Below, piece after piece: positions 11,155 through 22,636 of a DNA stretch of 64,000 nucleotides. Positions within the stretch are counted from its first letter, which is position 1; each line of letters begins with the position of its first letter. The DNA lies in assembly GCA_002102555.1 (NCBI GenBank), contig MCFL01000022.1, positions 310,001 through 374,000 of the forward strand, in the 5' to 3' direction. Origin of the DNA: Catenaria anguillulae PL171 (taxonomy: Eukaryota; Blastocladiomycota; Blastocladiomycetes; Blastocladiales; Catenariaceae). A program made the translations under genes and the position numbers. The notes below the pieces were generated by a model, which worked only from the letters and a program-made list of their open reading frames with translations, was not told the origin of the DNA and made no database searches.

Positions 11155-12248
11155 ATGGGTGAGTATCCGTACCATTTCAATGCAATTCCGTGCCATGCAA
11201 AATGCTGCCATCCGACAGCACCGTCTGCCGAGTCCAACCCATTGTCCAACCCGTCGTCATGGCCCATGTTCCACCCGACATCATGACCCCACTACCCAGT
11301 CATCCTGGGTTTCACACAGTCTCACTTCGACTCTGTCAGTGACCTGACCCGTTTACGAAGTCGACCACTCCCCATATCACCTCATCGCCTTCCGACAGCT
11401 ACTACACCCAAACCCTCCAACTGGCTCTTCATTTCACAGTTCGCCGACATCAGCTACTTGTCAGGTGGGACATGCGGGACGATTGACTTTGGGCGACGTG
11501 TTGGCGAGAGACTCGGTGGTCGAAGACGACGGATGGCAGCATGCGCATTCTCATGTCTCGCTCAACCAAGTATCATTTGCTAATCACCGCCCCACTTCCT
11601 CCTTGATGTCATTCGATTTCTTATTCGCGACATCGAACAGGTATCTCTCGCGACTCTCGCCACAAGCGTGCGCACACTGGTGCCAAGCGCGCCCACTACC
11701 GCAAGAAGAGAAAGTTCGAACTCGGTCGCCAAGCCGCCAACACCAAGCTCGGCGCGACCCGTGTGCACCAAGTGCGTGTGCGCGGTGGCAACATCAAGTT
11801 CCGTGCTTTGCGTCTCGATACCGGCAACTTCTCGTGGGGTTCCGAGTCGTGCACCCGCAAGACGCGTATCTTGGGCGTTGTGTACAACGCTTCCAACAAC
11901 GAGCTTGTGCGTACCAACACCATTGTCAAGGGCGGTATTGTCGAGATTGATGCCACCCCGTTCCGTCAATGGTACGAGTCGCACTACGTCCAAGCCCTTG
12001 GCCGTAAGCAAAAGGATGTTGCCGAGGTCGAGGAGCTCAACAAGAAGCGCTCGTCCCGCGTCCTCCGCAAGGTTGAGGCCCGTCAAGCCAACGCCAAGGT
12101 CGACCCCCATCTTTCCTCGCAGTTCCAGAAGGGTCGTCTCTACGCCCGCATTGCCTCGCGCCCTGGCCAGTCTGGTCGTGCTGACGGCTACATTCTCGAG
12201 GGTAAGGAGCTTGACTTCTACCTCCGTAAGCTCACCCACAAGAAGTAA
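11155..12248 (+). CDS. RPS8: 40S ribosomal protein S8 (eS8)
   Basis: Small-subunit ribosomal protein eS8, 203 aa. Exon 1 is only four bases (ATGG at 11155-11158), followed by a 482 nt intron (GTGAGT donor, GCTAAT branch, ACAG acceptor). Exon 2 is 11641-12248 and completes [32 protein letters not shown]. Family landmarks include [35 protein letters not shown] and the C-terminal [19 protein letters not shown]...YLRKLTHKK. The four-base first exon is required because every eS8 starts MGISRD and only the G of the second codon can come from upstream. The intron is several times longer than the others here. Confidence 0.95.
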
Positions 12249-13267
12249 GGCGGCTCGCTTCGCGGCTCCGTCAACTACTGCCTTGGTTGTTTAATACGCG
12301 TCGTGTTGTGTTGTGTTGACTCTGGGTCCCAGTGTTTTGTTTCTCGCCTTGCCCTGGTCTCAAGTGATGTAATACAATCTTCGTGACCACCTGCTTTTTT
12401 TTTTTCTCTTTTTTTCCCCTCTTCACCACATCATAATCTACCGCTTCCGTACACGGTCGCAGATCTGATGGTGTACAATGACCGTGCCATTGTGCTCATC
12501 GAGCTCTGATCCTGGCGCGAAATCACTCGGTGCAAGGGCTGCAGCACTGGATGCCTTGGGCTCCCAAGCACATAGGTATGCGCTTCAACCAGCACGCACC
12601 TAATCGCCCACAGGTATATTGACCTACCAGGTGGACTCACGTCTAAATCTTTCCGTCGACGGAGCACTGAATCAAACGCGAGTCTGAAGACACGATGTTG
12701 CTAATTTGGATCCCAAGTGCCACGAAGTCCAAGTGCATCCTCCTTGATGAGGTTATTCGTAGTTACTGTATTAACATGATGTCGTCCAGTTGAGTTTACG
12801 TGGCGACAGGCATTTTGGGGTGACATTTGACGAGCGCGTGCAGAAGCGGACACCGCAGACCCTCACACGTCAGATCGGCGAGCCATGGTGACGGCCATCA
12901 CGTGGGAGTGGAGTGCAGCGACAGGACTGCTTTGACTCGAGGACTGAAAAAAAAAACGAGTGTAGAAGGACTTCGACGAATTTTGGTGTCTTCGTCACAC
13001 GCACTTCGGGACTTTGAACGAAAACCGCCCGTCGCACGCTCTTGCGCATGGTTGTACCCATCCATCCCATGAACCCTCCATCTTCTGCCGAATAAATAAA
13101 AGGCACCCACAACCCCTGTCCCACGACACCCACATCGACAGACCTTTCCTCGAGTTCCAACGGACCCCGCCAGCCCAAGCCAGCCCAGACAATCCGTCCT
13201 CGCTTTTCCTCCCAATCTCGTCACCGCGATTCCGCATTCCCGCAACAGCCGCCCCTATCTGTTGACC
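12249..13267. other. Intergenic, RPS8 to topoisomerase I
   Basis: About 1 kb. The first 200 bases are T/C-rich RPS8 3' sequence with a poly-T run at about 12393-12402. The rest shows no gene, repeat or RNA signature. The 150 bases before 13268 are C-rich and likely the topoisomerase leader. Confidence 0.35.
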
Positions 13268-16005
13268 ATGTGCGTCATCTTGGTTTCTGTCAAGCACCGT
13301 GACTGGCTCCTGTGTCGGCGCACAGTGGCTGCTCACCTTCGTTAAGGGGCCGCGGACGAAGGATGCAGGGAGCGGACACAGGAACTGATCTGAACACACG
13401 TGACTTTTTGACGTGCATTCACAATTTCCAGGGCTCCCGCAAAAGACACGACGGCCCCAACGGCAAAGCGCCGGACCATCCGCGACAGCGACGATTCCGA
13501 AGATGAGCCTCTTGTCGTACGCCATTCAGCCCACCGTCCCATGTCACCCTTTCTTTTCCCCGTCTCACTCACCGTTTGTTTTGGACGTGCCTTGAATCTG
13601 GATCCAGACCAAACGCCCGCGCGCATCCGCATCCTCTGCAACCCGCCTGCCTCCCTCCTCCGACATGGACGTCGACTCTGAGGACGAGCCTGTCACTTCA
13701 TCATCGCAATCCAGCGCCAAACCCCTCCCGATTGCCTCGTCGTCCAAAAAGCGCACCATCGCGTCCGATGATGACGACGACTTGAGCGCCGACAACTCGT
13801 CCGACTCGGAGGACGAACCCATTGGGAAATCCAAAATCAATGGGCGCGCGAAAAAGCCGGCAACGGCAGCCAAGAAGCGCACTGTTTCTCGGCGCAAAGC
13901 CGACTCGTTCGACTTGTCGGATTCGGGCTCGGACGACGCCGACGACAGCGATACAGGCTCGTCGTCACCCGCACCTGCCAAGCGCGCACGCGCTGCAAAC
14001 GGCAAGCCCGCGGCACCAGCCAAGGGCAAGGCAAAGGCAAAGGCAGAAGCAGCAGCCACAACCGCAGCAGCCAAGGGTAAAGCCAAAGCCAAGGGCAAGG
14101 GCAAGGGCAAGGCAGGTGATGACGATGGCGATGACGAGGGTGCGGGCGACGACGACGAGGGCGACTCGGAATTCAAGTGGTGGTTGCTGCCCGATCCGCT
14201 CAACGAAAACGGCGTCAAGTGGACGTCGTTGCGGCACAATGGCGTGCTGTTCCCACCAGAGTACGAGCCGCATGGGATCCAGATCAAGTACGACGGGCGA
14301 CCAGTCAAGCTTGGCGCGGCGGCCGAAGAGGTGGCCACCTTTTACGCGGGCATTCTCGGCACCCAGCACGAGGACAATGCCACATTCAAGACAAACTTTT
14401 TCACGGATTTCAGAAAGATCATCAAGGATACTGAGCCGGCAGATTGTCCCATCAAGGAGTTTGACAAGTGCGACTTTACGCCGATTGCGGATCACTTGGC
14501 GGCCGAGCGCGAGCGCAAAAAGAACATGACCAAGGCCGAGAAGGAGGCGGCAAAGCAGGAAAGGCCCAGATTGACGAGCAGTATGGGTGGGCGTGGATTG
14601 ATGGGCGCAAAGAAAAGATTGGCAACTTCCGAGTCGAGCCGCCTGGCCTGTTCCGTGGCCGTGGCGAGCACCCAAAAGCAGGCAAGCTTAAGACGCGCGT
14701 GCGCCCCGAGGATATTGTTATCAACATTGGCGCAAAGGATCCCGTGCCCGAGCCGCCAAAGGGCCACAAGTGGAAGGACGTGGTCCACGACAATACCGTG
14801 ACGTGGCTGGCAACCTGGACCGAAAACGTCAACGGGCAAACCAAGTACGTCTTCTTGTCGGCCGCTTCGTCGTGGAAGGGCATGTCCGACTTCAAAAAGT
14901 TTGAGACGGCGCGCAAGCTCAAGAAGGAGGTCAAGGTCATTCGCAAAAACTACACGGCCATGCTCAAGGACGAGTTGATGTTGAACCGCCAGATGGCCAC
15001 GCCCTGTACTTTATCGACAAGTTTGCCTTGCGTGCTGGCAACGAAAAGGGCGAGGACGAGGCCGATACCGTTGGTTGCTGCTCATTGCGGTACGAGCACG
15101 TCACATTGAGATCCGACAATGTGGTCGTGTTTGATTTTCTCGGTAAGGACTCGATTCGGTACTACAACGAAGTCACGGTCGACCCGCAGGTGCACAAGAA
15201 TTTGCGCCTGTTCAAGAAAGACAAGGAGGAGGGTGACGACTTGTTTGACCGCATCGACACATCTTCGCTCAACAAGCACTTGACTGGGCTCATGAAGGGC
15301 CTCACGGCCAAGGTGTTCCGTACCTACAACGCCTCGTTCACGTTCCAGCAAGAGGTTGCAAAGACGCCCGAGGACGGCACCGTCGAGGAAAAGGTGCTTG
15401 CGTACAACCGCGCCAACCGCGAAGTCGCCGTGCTTTGCAACCATCAACGTGCTGTTCCCAAGACGTTCAATGCTCAAATGGACAAGATGAAGGATAAGCT
15501 GCGCGCGCTCAAGTACCAGCGGCGCGAGATCAAGCGGCAGATTGTCGCTGCAGACCCCAAGCTCAAGCGCAAGCGCAAGGACTTGACGGACCCCGAGTCG
15601 GATTTGGACGAGGAATGGATCGCATCGTACTTGGAGTCGGAGAAGGAGAAGGAGGCCGAAAAGGACGCCAAGAAGTTGGAAAAGCTGAACGAGGAGCGCA
15701 AGGCCGCGGGCGAGAAGCCGCTCAAGGCGCTGCCAAAGAAGGAGAAGAAGGATCCGACCGTGGAGCAGTTGGAAAAGAAGTTGGAGCAAATGACAGCACG
15801 CATCGAGGCCACGCGCGTGTCTATGACGGACAAGGACGAGAACAAGACAACGGCGCTGGGCACATCCAAGATCAACTATATTGACCCAAGGATCACGGCC
15901 GCGTGGTGCAAGAAGTACGGGGTGCCGATTGAGCGCATGTTCCCCAAGACTTTGCGCGAAAAGTTCAAGTGGGCCATGGATGTGGATGCCGATTGGGAGT
16001 TTTAA
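13268..16005 (+). CDS. TOP1: DNA topoisomerase I (type IB), two frame breaks
   Basis: Type IB enzyme that relaxes DNA by transient 3'-phosphotyrosyl linkage. Exons: 13268-13269 (only AT of the start codon), 13432-13516, 13608-16005. Splicing creates ATG-GCT-CCC (MAPAKDTTAPTAKRRT), then acidic/Ser-rich and Lys/Ala-rich disordered segments. The core follows: EFKWWLLPDPLNENGVKWTS, then GRKEKIGNFRVEPPGLFRG, then FIDKFALRAGNEKGEDE and TVGCCSLRYEHV. After a coiled-coil linker comes the active-site block TSKINYIDPRIT (catalytic Tyr). Two one-base deletions break the frame, at the A-run 14560-14562 (between AAKQE and KAQIDEQYGW) and at the C-run 15002-15004 (between RQMAT and LYFIDK). One extra base at each gives an uninterrupted 828-residue protein, the normal size. 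All catalytic regions are present, so sequence error is more likely than decay. Confidence 0.88.
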
Positions 16006-16565
16006 CAAGGCGCTTATCCTCGCCGCCAAGTTTTCTCCTCACTTGCTTCAGTGTTTTTCTATCTGTACTTGTCTCATTCACCCTACCCACCCCACCTTCC
16101 CTTCTTTGTCATGTCGCTGCTACCACTCATTTTTGATTGATAATGAACCCGTCATTCCCCTTCCCCCCTCTCGCCCCTTTATTTCCCTGTCACCCTTCTA
16201 CCTTCTCCACTTTGGTTCTTCATCTCCGCCCGTTCCATTTCAATGTCACCATCGTTTTGTTCTCTTGCGCCGAGTCGTACACTACGGCTGGGATGCGCCA
16301 GGCACTCGGGCGCTCTTCCTTCTTCAATTCCTGGTTCGTCCATGTCTAGCGTGGCGATTCCAGTATCGAAATATAGTGTACTGTTGATTGTCTGTCTTTT
16401 CAGTTTCATTGAATCTGGCTTGTAGTATTATATTCGCTCTGGGTTGACACCGACCAACAAAAAGGGAGTCGGGTCTTTCATGCTGTCCAGTTCAAGTCTG
16501 AACTAGTTGTGTAACGTTACGGCCCACTTCACGGCAAAATCATTCCATGCATAACACCTCGAGCA
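16006..16565. other. Intergenic, topoisomerase I to gene B
   Basis: About 560 bp, strongly C/T-rich for its first 250 bases (topoisomerase 3' region). No other feature was recognised. Confidence 0.35.
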
Positions 16566-18629
16566 ATGCACCCAAATACCATGGACCAGCCCATGACTGC
16601 GACCATTCTGCCGTCCGCCGTGCCGCCCGCGCATCCCGCGCCCAACTCAAACTCAAACCAACCCGACACCGACACCGACACCGATAACCCACCACCCTTG
16701 CCACACGAGCTCATTGAAGCCGTTCTCATTCAGGTCCCGCTGCTTAGCCCGCTTTCCAAAATCGGCCAGTACCCCTCGAAAGACCTCCAGAAAGTTCACA
16801 AGCAATGCGCGGCCGTGCTGAATGTGAGCTCATGCTCGCGTCCATTTGCCAAAGTCATTGTCCCTCGACTCCACGACCACCTCGACTTGATCGTGGGACA
16901 TGTGGATCGCTTTGGCGCCGAATTTTTGCAGCGCTTGTATGAGAGAGGGTTTCGGTTCAATGTCGAGGATGCGTGGCATGTCGCCATGGCGTACAACCGT
17001 GTGGATGTTTGGAATGGTTGGTTCAAGCGGTTACGATTCCTAAATCAACGGAGCATGCCATTGCTCAAGACCCTGTGTCTGCTGGGTTGGAAAACGGGTC
17101 GTGGGACGCACTGGATTGGCTCGCGCAAGCGGACCTCAAGCCCATTTGCGACAAGGCGCTGTCCAATGCCGCTCTGGTAGACTTGATCCAGTGCGGCGGC
17201 GAGCGCGAGCTGCAATTTGTCGAGCTGTGGCTCCGTGCGGGCTACCAAGTCGATGAGTATGACGAATCAGTCCTCGTGGCCGCGCTCGAGATTGGTTGCT
17301 TGCCCGTGTTGGATGCGTGGTATCAAACACATTATGATTTGTGTGACGTGGAAGATCGGCTGTGCTCGGTTGCAATCCAAGGACAGGGGCCGGTCGTGCC
17401 AATCCTGGATTGGATGCTCGCCCAAGATTGGGACTTGCCAAATGTTGCGGAATACGCGAGCGAGGCGGGCAAATTGGACGTGCTCGAGTGGTGGAAGGAG
17501 AACAAGGATCAGATTGAGCAGATCTTGGAGGAACGACACGATCACCCGGATTTTTTCAGCTACAGGATGCTTGATCCGGAAGAAACGGAGGTCGAGCCGG
17601 ATTGGCTTTGCCGCCACAAGTACGACCAAAAGTCGTGCTTGGAGCTCGCTCGGTCCAATGACCATCAGCACGTGCTTGACTGGTGGGGCGAAAACGAGGA
17701 GTTGCTGCCGATGCCATACTCTTTTCGGTTGGTGAATGAAGCGAGCGGGAGTGGAGACCTGCAGTTCTTACGGGCTTGGAAGGTGCGGTGGGAGGAGTTG
17801 GGGCGTTCCGACACATATGATTGCGATCGTGCAGTTTGTGCGGCGACCAAGGGTGGGCATATCGAGGTGCTTGAGTGGTGGATCAACGAGAGTAATTGGA
17901 TTTTGAGCCGAGCGAGAATCTTGTCCTTCGTGCGGCCCTCGAGGCCGACCAGTTTCAAGTTATGGTTGACTGGTGGATCAATCAATCCAATTTGAGATGT
18001 GCGAAAGCACACTCTCCAAAGTGGTCAACCGCTGTGACAACGTCGAGCTTTTGAATCGTTGGAATCAAATTGGCCGCCCATTGCCATTCAACACGCCGAG
18101 CGCGTTGCGCCATGCCGCGAAAAACTGTCGCATTGACGTACTTGATTGGTGGAAGCACAGCGCCATCCCGCTTGCCAATGCCTTCCGCCCTGGCGCAACG
18201 ATGTTGGTCGATTCGGCCAGTGCCAAGTGCGCCGTCCGCAGCTTGATGTGGATTCGCGCGCTGTGCGCGGAACGCGGATATCAGTTCCAATACTCTGAAG
18301 ATGCCCTGGACGACATTTTTTGGGACGCACCCTTTTCGAATGGCATTACTGGTGGGTGTGCACAGCTCAAGACGGTCCAATGGTGGGTAGAGTCGGGCAT
18401 GGAACTCAAGTATTCCGCGTCAGCGTTTCGCAATGCCATCTTTTGCCTGTCAAACAGCGAGCTGAGGTGGTGGCTCAACAAGAAGCTGCCTGTCAACTAC
18501 TCGAGCAAGTGTGCAATGGTTGCCGTTCGGCGTTGCGGTGAGGAGATAATTTCTCGCTTGGAGTCGTTTGGTTTGAAAATTGATTCGAAGATGAGTACTA
18601 CGACGAGTACTACCTACTCAAACTATTGA
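16566..18629 (+). pseudogene. F-box-like Trp-rich repeat protein, paralogue B (frame-broken)
   Basis: Paralogue of genes A and C: LPHELIEAVLIQVPLLSPLSK (F-box-like), the same Trp-pair repeats (LEWWKENKDQ, LDWWGENEELLPMP, LEWWINESN, VDWWINQSN, LDWWKHS, VQWWVESGMELKYS) and the same end (LRWWLNKKLPVNYSSK). The protein is split over all three frames. Breaks lie at the T-runs 17008-17010 (DV to LEWL), 17896-17897 (ESN to LDFEPSENLVL) and 17991-17993 (NQSN to FEMCESTL). One T added at each site gives a single 688-residue protein that aligns along its whole length with A and C. No internal stop exists outside the shifted parts. It is either a recently inactivated copy or an intact gene with three base-calling errors; the pattern favours the latter but cannot prove it. 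Confidence 0.7.
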
Positions 18630-19025
18630 GTGGCTGAGGTGTAAAGTGGAAAGGAAATGGACCGAATAGGATGTGTCGGTGTTCGCTTGTTTTTGATTGA
18701 CATGGATTGATTCTGTTCCCAGTACCAAGTATTGTTATGTTTCATCCAATTTGAGTTCGAGTGGGCATCTGTATGTATGTATATGTATATCTCTTGCTTG
18801 TTTGTCTTCTTGTCCATGAAGAAACCAAGCCAGCCTCCAGAGACCAACAAGTATGGGGGTGCTGCTTGCATCATCGTTGGTGGTTTGTCTCGCGCAGCTC
18901 CGTTTGATGGATTGCGACATTGATCGGTACAGCTACAGCGACGGAAATCAACGCTATATATATCCAAATCGACGTCACCAGCTAGGATACATATATACCA
19001 TCAACGCTTGCAAGGACATTCCGCA
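18630..19025. other. Intergenic, gene B to gene C
   Basis: About 400 bp, AT-richer than its surroundings, with a TGTATGTATGTATATGTATAT run at about 18770-18790 and a TATATATA stretch at about 18954-18961, some 65 bases before the gene C start, which could act as a TATA element. Confidence 0.35.
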
Positions 19026-21128
19026 ATGCAGTCTACCAGCCAAGACCAATCTAATCAGTCCACCCGGGGCCGAGTCCGCCACACGGCCCGCCGCCGAGGA
19101 GGAGCCCCCCTTCGTCGCCGCCAACGCGATCCAGCCGACCCCCTCCCTTCTGCACCCCATTTGCCGCTCGAAATCATCGAATCCATCTTGGTCGCCGTCC
19201 CATCGCGCATACCCCTCGCCCGAACCTATCAGAACCGCGCAATCATGTCTGCCTGGAACCGGGCCGCGGAGCGACAAGTCGATGTTTTACGAAAGCATAC
19301 ACTTTCTGCGTTCAACGTTGTCCGCCCAACTCGGGAAATGCTCAAGGTCTTTGTCCCCCGTCTCGCCAACGGTCACGAACTGATTCTCGCGCACCCGGAC
19401 CGGCTCTGCACGGGCTTATTGTTGCGGCTGCATTTGCACAAGTATGTGTTTCCAATTGCCGCGACGTTTGCAGCGGCAATGAAGCACAATCGCGTGGATG
19501 TTCTCAACTGGTGGATGCAAACAACCAACCTCCCAACACCAAAGCTCCGTGATTACCCAATCCGGGACTTGTCGCCATTGCAGCTGGCTCTCGACGCCGA
19601 GGCGTGGGATGCGCTCGATTGGCTGGCGCGGGCAGACCTGGGCGATTTATGCCATGACTCGTTTTCCGCTGACGAGCTTGTTAGGCTGGTCAAGTCGAAT
19701 GGCGAGCGCGAGGTGCAGTTTGCGGGCTTGTGGTTTACGGCCGGCTTTTCGATAGACGGCGACCCTGAAACAGTGGTTGAGGCCGTATGCGAAGTCGGGA
19801 ATGTGCAATTGTTGGATGCCTGGGCGGTTGGGCACGCAGACGAAGAAGAGGACCTGTTTCGCCGAGGGTGGATGGACGTGCTTTGCAGTCTGGCTATCGG
19901 TGGCAGAGGCCCCGTGATTCCCATGCTCGAGTGGATGTTGCGCCACGAGTTTGTCATGCCTAATGTGGCAGAGTATGCGAGCCGAGATGGGCATGTCCAT
20001 GTGCTTGATTGGTGGAAGGAGCACAAGTCGCCGATTGATTTTCTCGTTCGGGATGCCCATGGTGACGATGAGGGGGACGAGGGCGACGGGCCAGACCCAG
20101 AAAGCCCCGAGATTGAGCCCGAATGGTTGTCGGAAGTCAAGGAGGGCTTTGCACTTGACTTTGCCTGCAAAAACGGGCATCAGCAGGTGATTGATTGGTG
20201 GATGCGAAACCTCGAGCTTTTGCCGATTCCCAACTCGGAGAATATGGTGGTGGAGGCAAGCGCCAACGGCGATGTCGAGTTTCTCAAGATTTGGAAGCAC
20301 CGCTATGGGATATCAGATCGTGTGTACGACTGTAACGATGCACTCGTCGTGGCGACCGAAAACGCTCAACTCGAAGCTTTGCAATGGTGGCTCCATGAAA
20401 GCGGTCTGCCGCTCAAGTACGACTGGGTGCATGTCGTGCACACGGCTCTTGCTTGTGATGGTTGGCCGTTCATGGTGCAATGGTGGATGAGGCAGGACGG
20501 CTACACGTTACACGCGGCAGAGTGTGCGCAGGTGATCAACGAGTGCGAGGAGCTTTTCATGCTTGAGCGGTGGGATGAGCTGGGTCGCATTTTGCCGTTC
20601 GACCTTGTCAAGTCCACCTACCATGCTGTGCACCACGGCATCATCGACGTGCTGGAGTGGTGGATGAACAAGAGCGAAGCCGCTGACGCACTCTTGGACG
20701 GCAAGAACCCGGCGCTGGCGGATGTCGCCAGTGTTGGTTGCCAGATCAATTGCTTGGACTGGATCCGGGCACAATGCCAGTCGCGAAATGTAGCGTTTGC
20801 CTCCTCGGAGCAGGCGCTGGACGGACTCGTTTGGGACTCGTTGCACATGGACGGCAGCGAACCATGCCGGCAGTTTGCCGTTGTGCAATGGTGGTGCTCG
20901 TCTGGATTGGACCTCAAGTACACGGAGGCAGCGTTCAAGAACGCGATTTATTCCCTGTCGAGCGAGCAAATCAAGTGGTGGATCGGAATGCGCCTGCCGC
21001 TACCCATGCCGCAAGACGTTGACCAAGATTTTTTCGATTCTTACGACGATATTGCGTGGGCAACTGGCGGCCCGAGGTTGGTGTACGACCATTGGTTCCG
21101 GACGCAGCTCGGGTACTCGGCGGATTGA
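19026..21128 (+). CDS. F-box-like protein with Trp-rich ankyrin-like repeats (paralogue C)
   Basis: Intact single-exon protein of 700 aa. The N-terminus is basic and Ser/Gln-rich, then LPLEIIESILVAVPSRIPLA (F-box-like). Trp-pair repeats follow: LNWWMQTT, LDWWKEHKSP, IDWWMRNLELLPIP, LQWWLHESGLPLKY, VQWWMRQDG, LEWWMNKSE, VQWWCSSGLDLKYT, IKWWIGMRLPLPM. It shares long blocks with gene A, for example EWLSEVK-G at the same place and NLELLPIP...EASANGDVEFLKIWK. An acidic insertion (DDEGDEGDGPDPESPE) replaces a shorter loop in A. Same strand and order as gene B, 400 bp away, so B and C look like a tandem duplication. Role as an SCF-type adaptor is inference from the F-box-like start. Confidence 0.82.
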   Translation: MQSTSQDQSNQSTRGRVRHTARRRGGAPLRRRQRDPADPLPSAPHLPLEIIESILVAVPSRIPLARTYQNRAIMSAWNRAAERQVDVLRKHTLSAFNVVRPTREMLKVFVPRLANGHELILAHPDRLCTGLLLRLHLHKYVFPIAATFAAAMKHNRVDVLNWWMQTTNLPTPKLRDYPIRDLSPLQLALDAEAWDALDWLARADLGDLCHDSFSADELVRLVKSNGEREVQFAGLWFTAGFSIDGDPETVVEAVCEVGNVQLLDAWAVGHADEEEDLFRRGWMDVLCSLAIGGRGPVIPMLEWMLRHEFVMPNVAEYASRDGHVHVLDWWKEHKSPIDFLVRDAHGDDEGDEGDGPDPESPEIEPEWLSEVKEGFALDFACKNGHQQVIDWWMRNLELLPIPNSENMVVEASANGDVEFLKIWKHRYGISDRVYDCNDALVVATENAQLEALQWWLHESGLPLKYDWVHVVHTALACDGWPFMVQWWMRQDGYTLHAAECAQVINECEELFMLERWDELGRILPFDLVKSTYHAVHHGIIDVLEWWMNKSEAADALLDGKNPALADVASVGCQINCLDWIRAQCQSRNVAFASSEQALDGLVWDSLHMDGSEPCRQFAVVQWWCSSGLDLKYTEAAFKNAIYSLSSEQIKWWIGMRLPLPMPQDVDQDFFDSYDDIAWATGGPRLVYDHWFRTQLGYSAD

Positions 21129-21345
21129 TTTGGTTTTCGTGCAGGTGTACTGATTTTGTCGTTGTTCCTTTTGCCTTGTTGCACTTCCTTCCACATACTC
21201 AATCGCTTCTCCATGTATTTGGTCGATAGCCAACACGTACATGGCTCTAGTCTGGCTCTACCTGGCATGCAACACGGCAAGCCATCATGCAGTATGATAT
21301 GTGGGGAACAAGCAAGAATCAAGAAGCCATCCTCTGCATTTGCAT

Positions 21346-22636
21346 TTACAATCCCTTGTTGTAGAACACGTGTGTGATCGGGTTGCCCTCCGTATCCTTG
21401 AAGTTATGGAACTTTGGCTCCAGCGACGACACGGGAACCTTGGCCTGTTGAGGGAACAAGGCAATGGCGCATGGCAGAGCACCCATGAGCGAACCGGCAA
21501 CGACAGCTGAAATACAGTGCCAAGTCGACAAGTTGTCAGTATCTCATCAGAGATTCATGGGACATGGATGGAACGAACCGAGTTCAGCGGGAATCAGCAA
21601 CCGCGGGTTGTTGCGGAACAGCGCCAGCGGTTTCAGGCGGGACATGACCATGGGTGGGACGACCAGGCATGGCGCTGCCGTAGCAACGCGTGAGACGGCG
21701 ACCTAACCACGTTGGGGTGAGCGAGTGCAGCTGCGATTGAAAAGCATGAGGTGCAACGAACCTGCGATACCGCTTGCCACCCGGCAGCCGTCGACTTGCC
21801 CACCTCATTTCCTTGCTCATCCGTCACGGCAATCCCTTCACGCAATTCCTTTTGGCGCATCAAAAACACGTTGGCTGTACCCGCAATTGCCACGGCCGTA
21901 AACGGAATCAAGCGGATCAGGGGCCGGGGAAGCTTTCCCTGCTCGGCCAATCGATTCAGGCCCAGAGCAACACCGCACGAGGCCGTGACTGCGCCTGCGT
22001 ACGCGGTCGCCGTTTCCGTCATGGACATGGGGGTGGTTTTGTTTGCGTTGGCGTAGTTGACTGCCACGTTGACGGATTGGTTGAGCCATTGCCAAAAGAC
22101 AATGCCGGCAAACTGTGCCCCACGTAGGTGGGTGGAACGTTGGTGTTAGTACTGAGGGGGGCAATTCTACGTTCACATGCAAGAAAAAGTCAGGCAAAAC
22201 GAACCGTTGGACTCGAGTTCAACATGCCGAACAAGACAAACATATTCGTCGGCACAAAGCACGACATGCGGAATGGCAAGAACACCTTTTCGCCCGTGTC
22301 GGCGTGGAACGTTGCCTCGCAGACTAAGCATTCTTGCGGTTAGTGCACATGTTGACGAGTATGATACAGATCGAGCACTGTATGATAGTACGCACGCTTC
22401 TTTGCCTTCCAATACTCTGAGACGGACACATTGTCGTGGATGATGCAGCGCTTGAAGTCGTCCATGAGCTGCTTTGCGCGCTGCAGCTGTGCCTCTGAGG
22501 AGAAGAGGGTGCGCGGATCCGTGATTTCAATGAAATGGCGGACACGGCCGAGGTACGACGATTGGTCGAAGCGTGACTTGGACAGGTCGGGGAAGCCCTC
22601 GGGTATTTTTGCGGCGGGGCCAGTTGTGTCGGACAT
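21346..22636 (-). CDS. FSF1: Sideroflexin (mitochondrial serine/amino-acid transporter family)
   Basis: Inner-mitochondrial-membrane carrier; SFXN1 relatives import serine for one-carbon metabolism. Five exons (22636-22396, 22323-22205, 22112-21762, 21702-21579, 21506-21346) give 331 aa, the family length. Landmarks: SRFDQSSYLGRVRHFIEITDPRTLF, YWKAKKLCEATFHADTGEKV, LPFRMSCFVPTNM, NQSVNVAVNYANANKTTP, TASCGVALGLNRL, ANVFLMRQKELREGI, and a C-terminal hydrophobic LMGALPCAIALFPQ. Four or five hydrophobic segments are present. All junctions keep frame and two introns have clear CTAAC branch sites. Three of the four introns begin GTTCGT, an unusual donor. ATG 22636 (MSDTTGP) is chosen over one further upstream because the family starts just before the SRFD block. 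Confidence 0.93.

Noticed and set aside
10912-11211. 99-codon minus-strand frame upstream of RPS8
   Set aside because: No domain or splice support; lies in a promoter region between divergent genes.
11159-11640. C/D-box snoRNA in the RPS8 intron
   Set aside because: TGA-containing motifs occur, but no correctly spaced C and D boxes with a closing stem were found.
14550-15010. Programmed frameshifting in topoisomerase I
   Set aside because: No slippery heptamer or following stem-loop was seen, topoisomerase I is not known to be recoded, and similar breaks occur in unrelated genes nearby.
15082-16029. 315-codon open frame on the minus strand
   Set aside because: Antisense to the topoisomerase I catalytic end; Leu-rich shadow of Lys/Glu-rich coding sequence.
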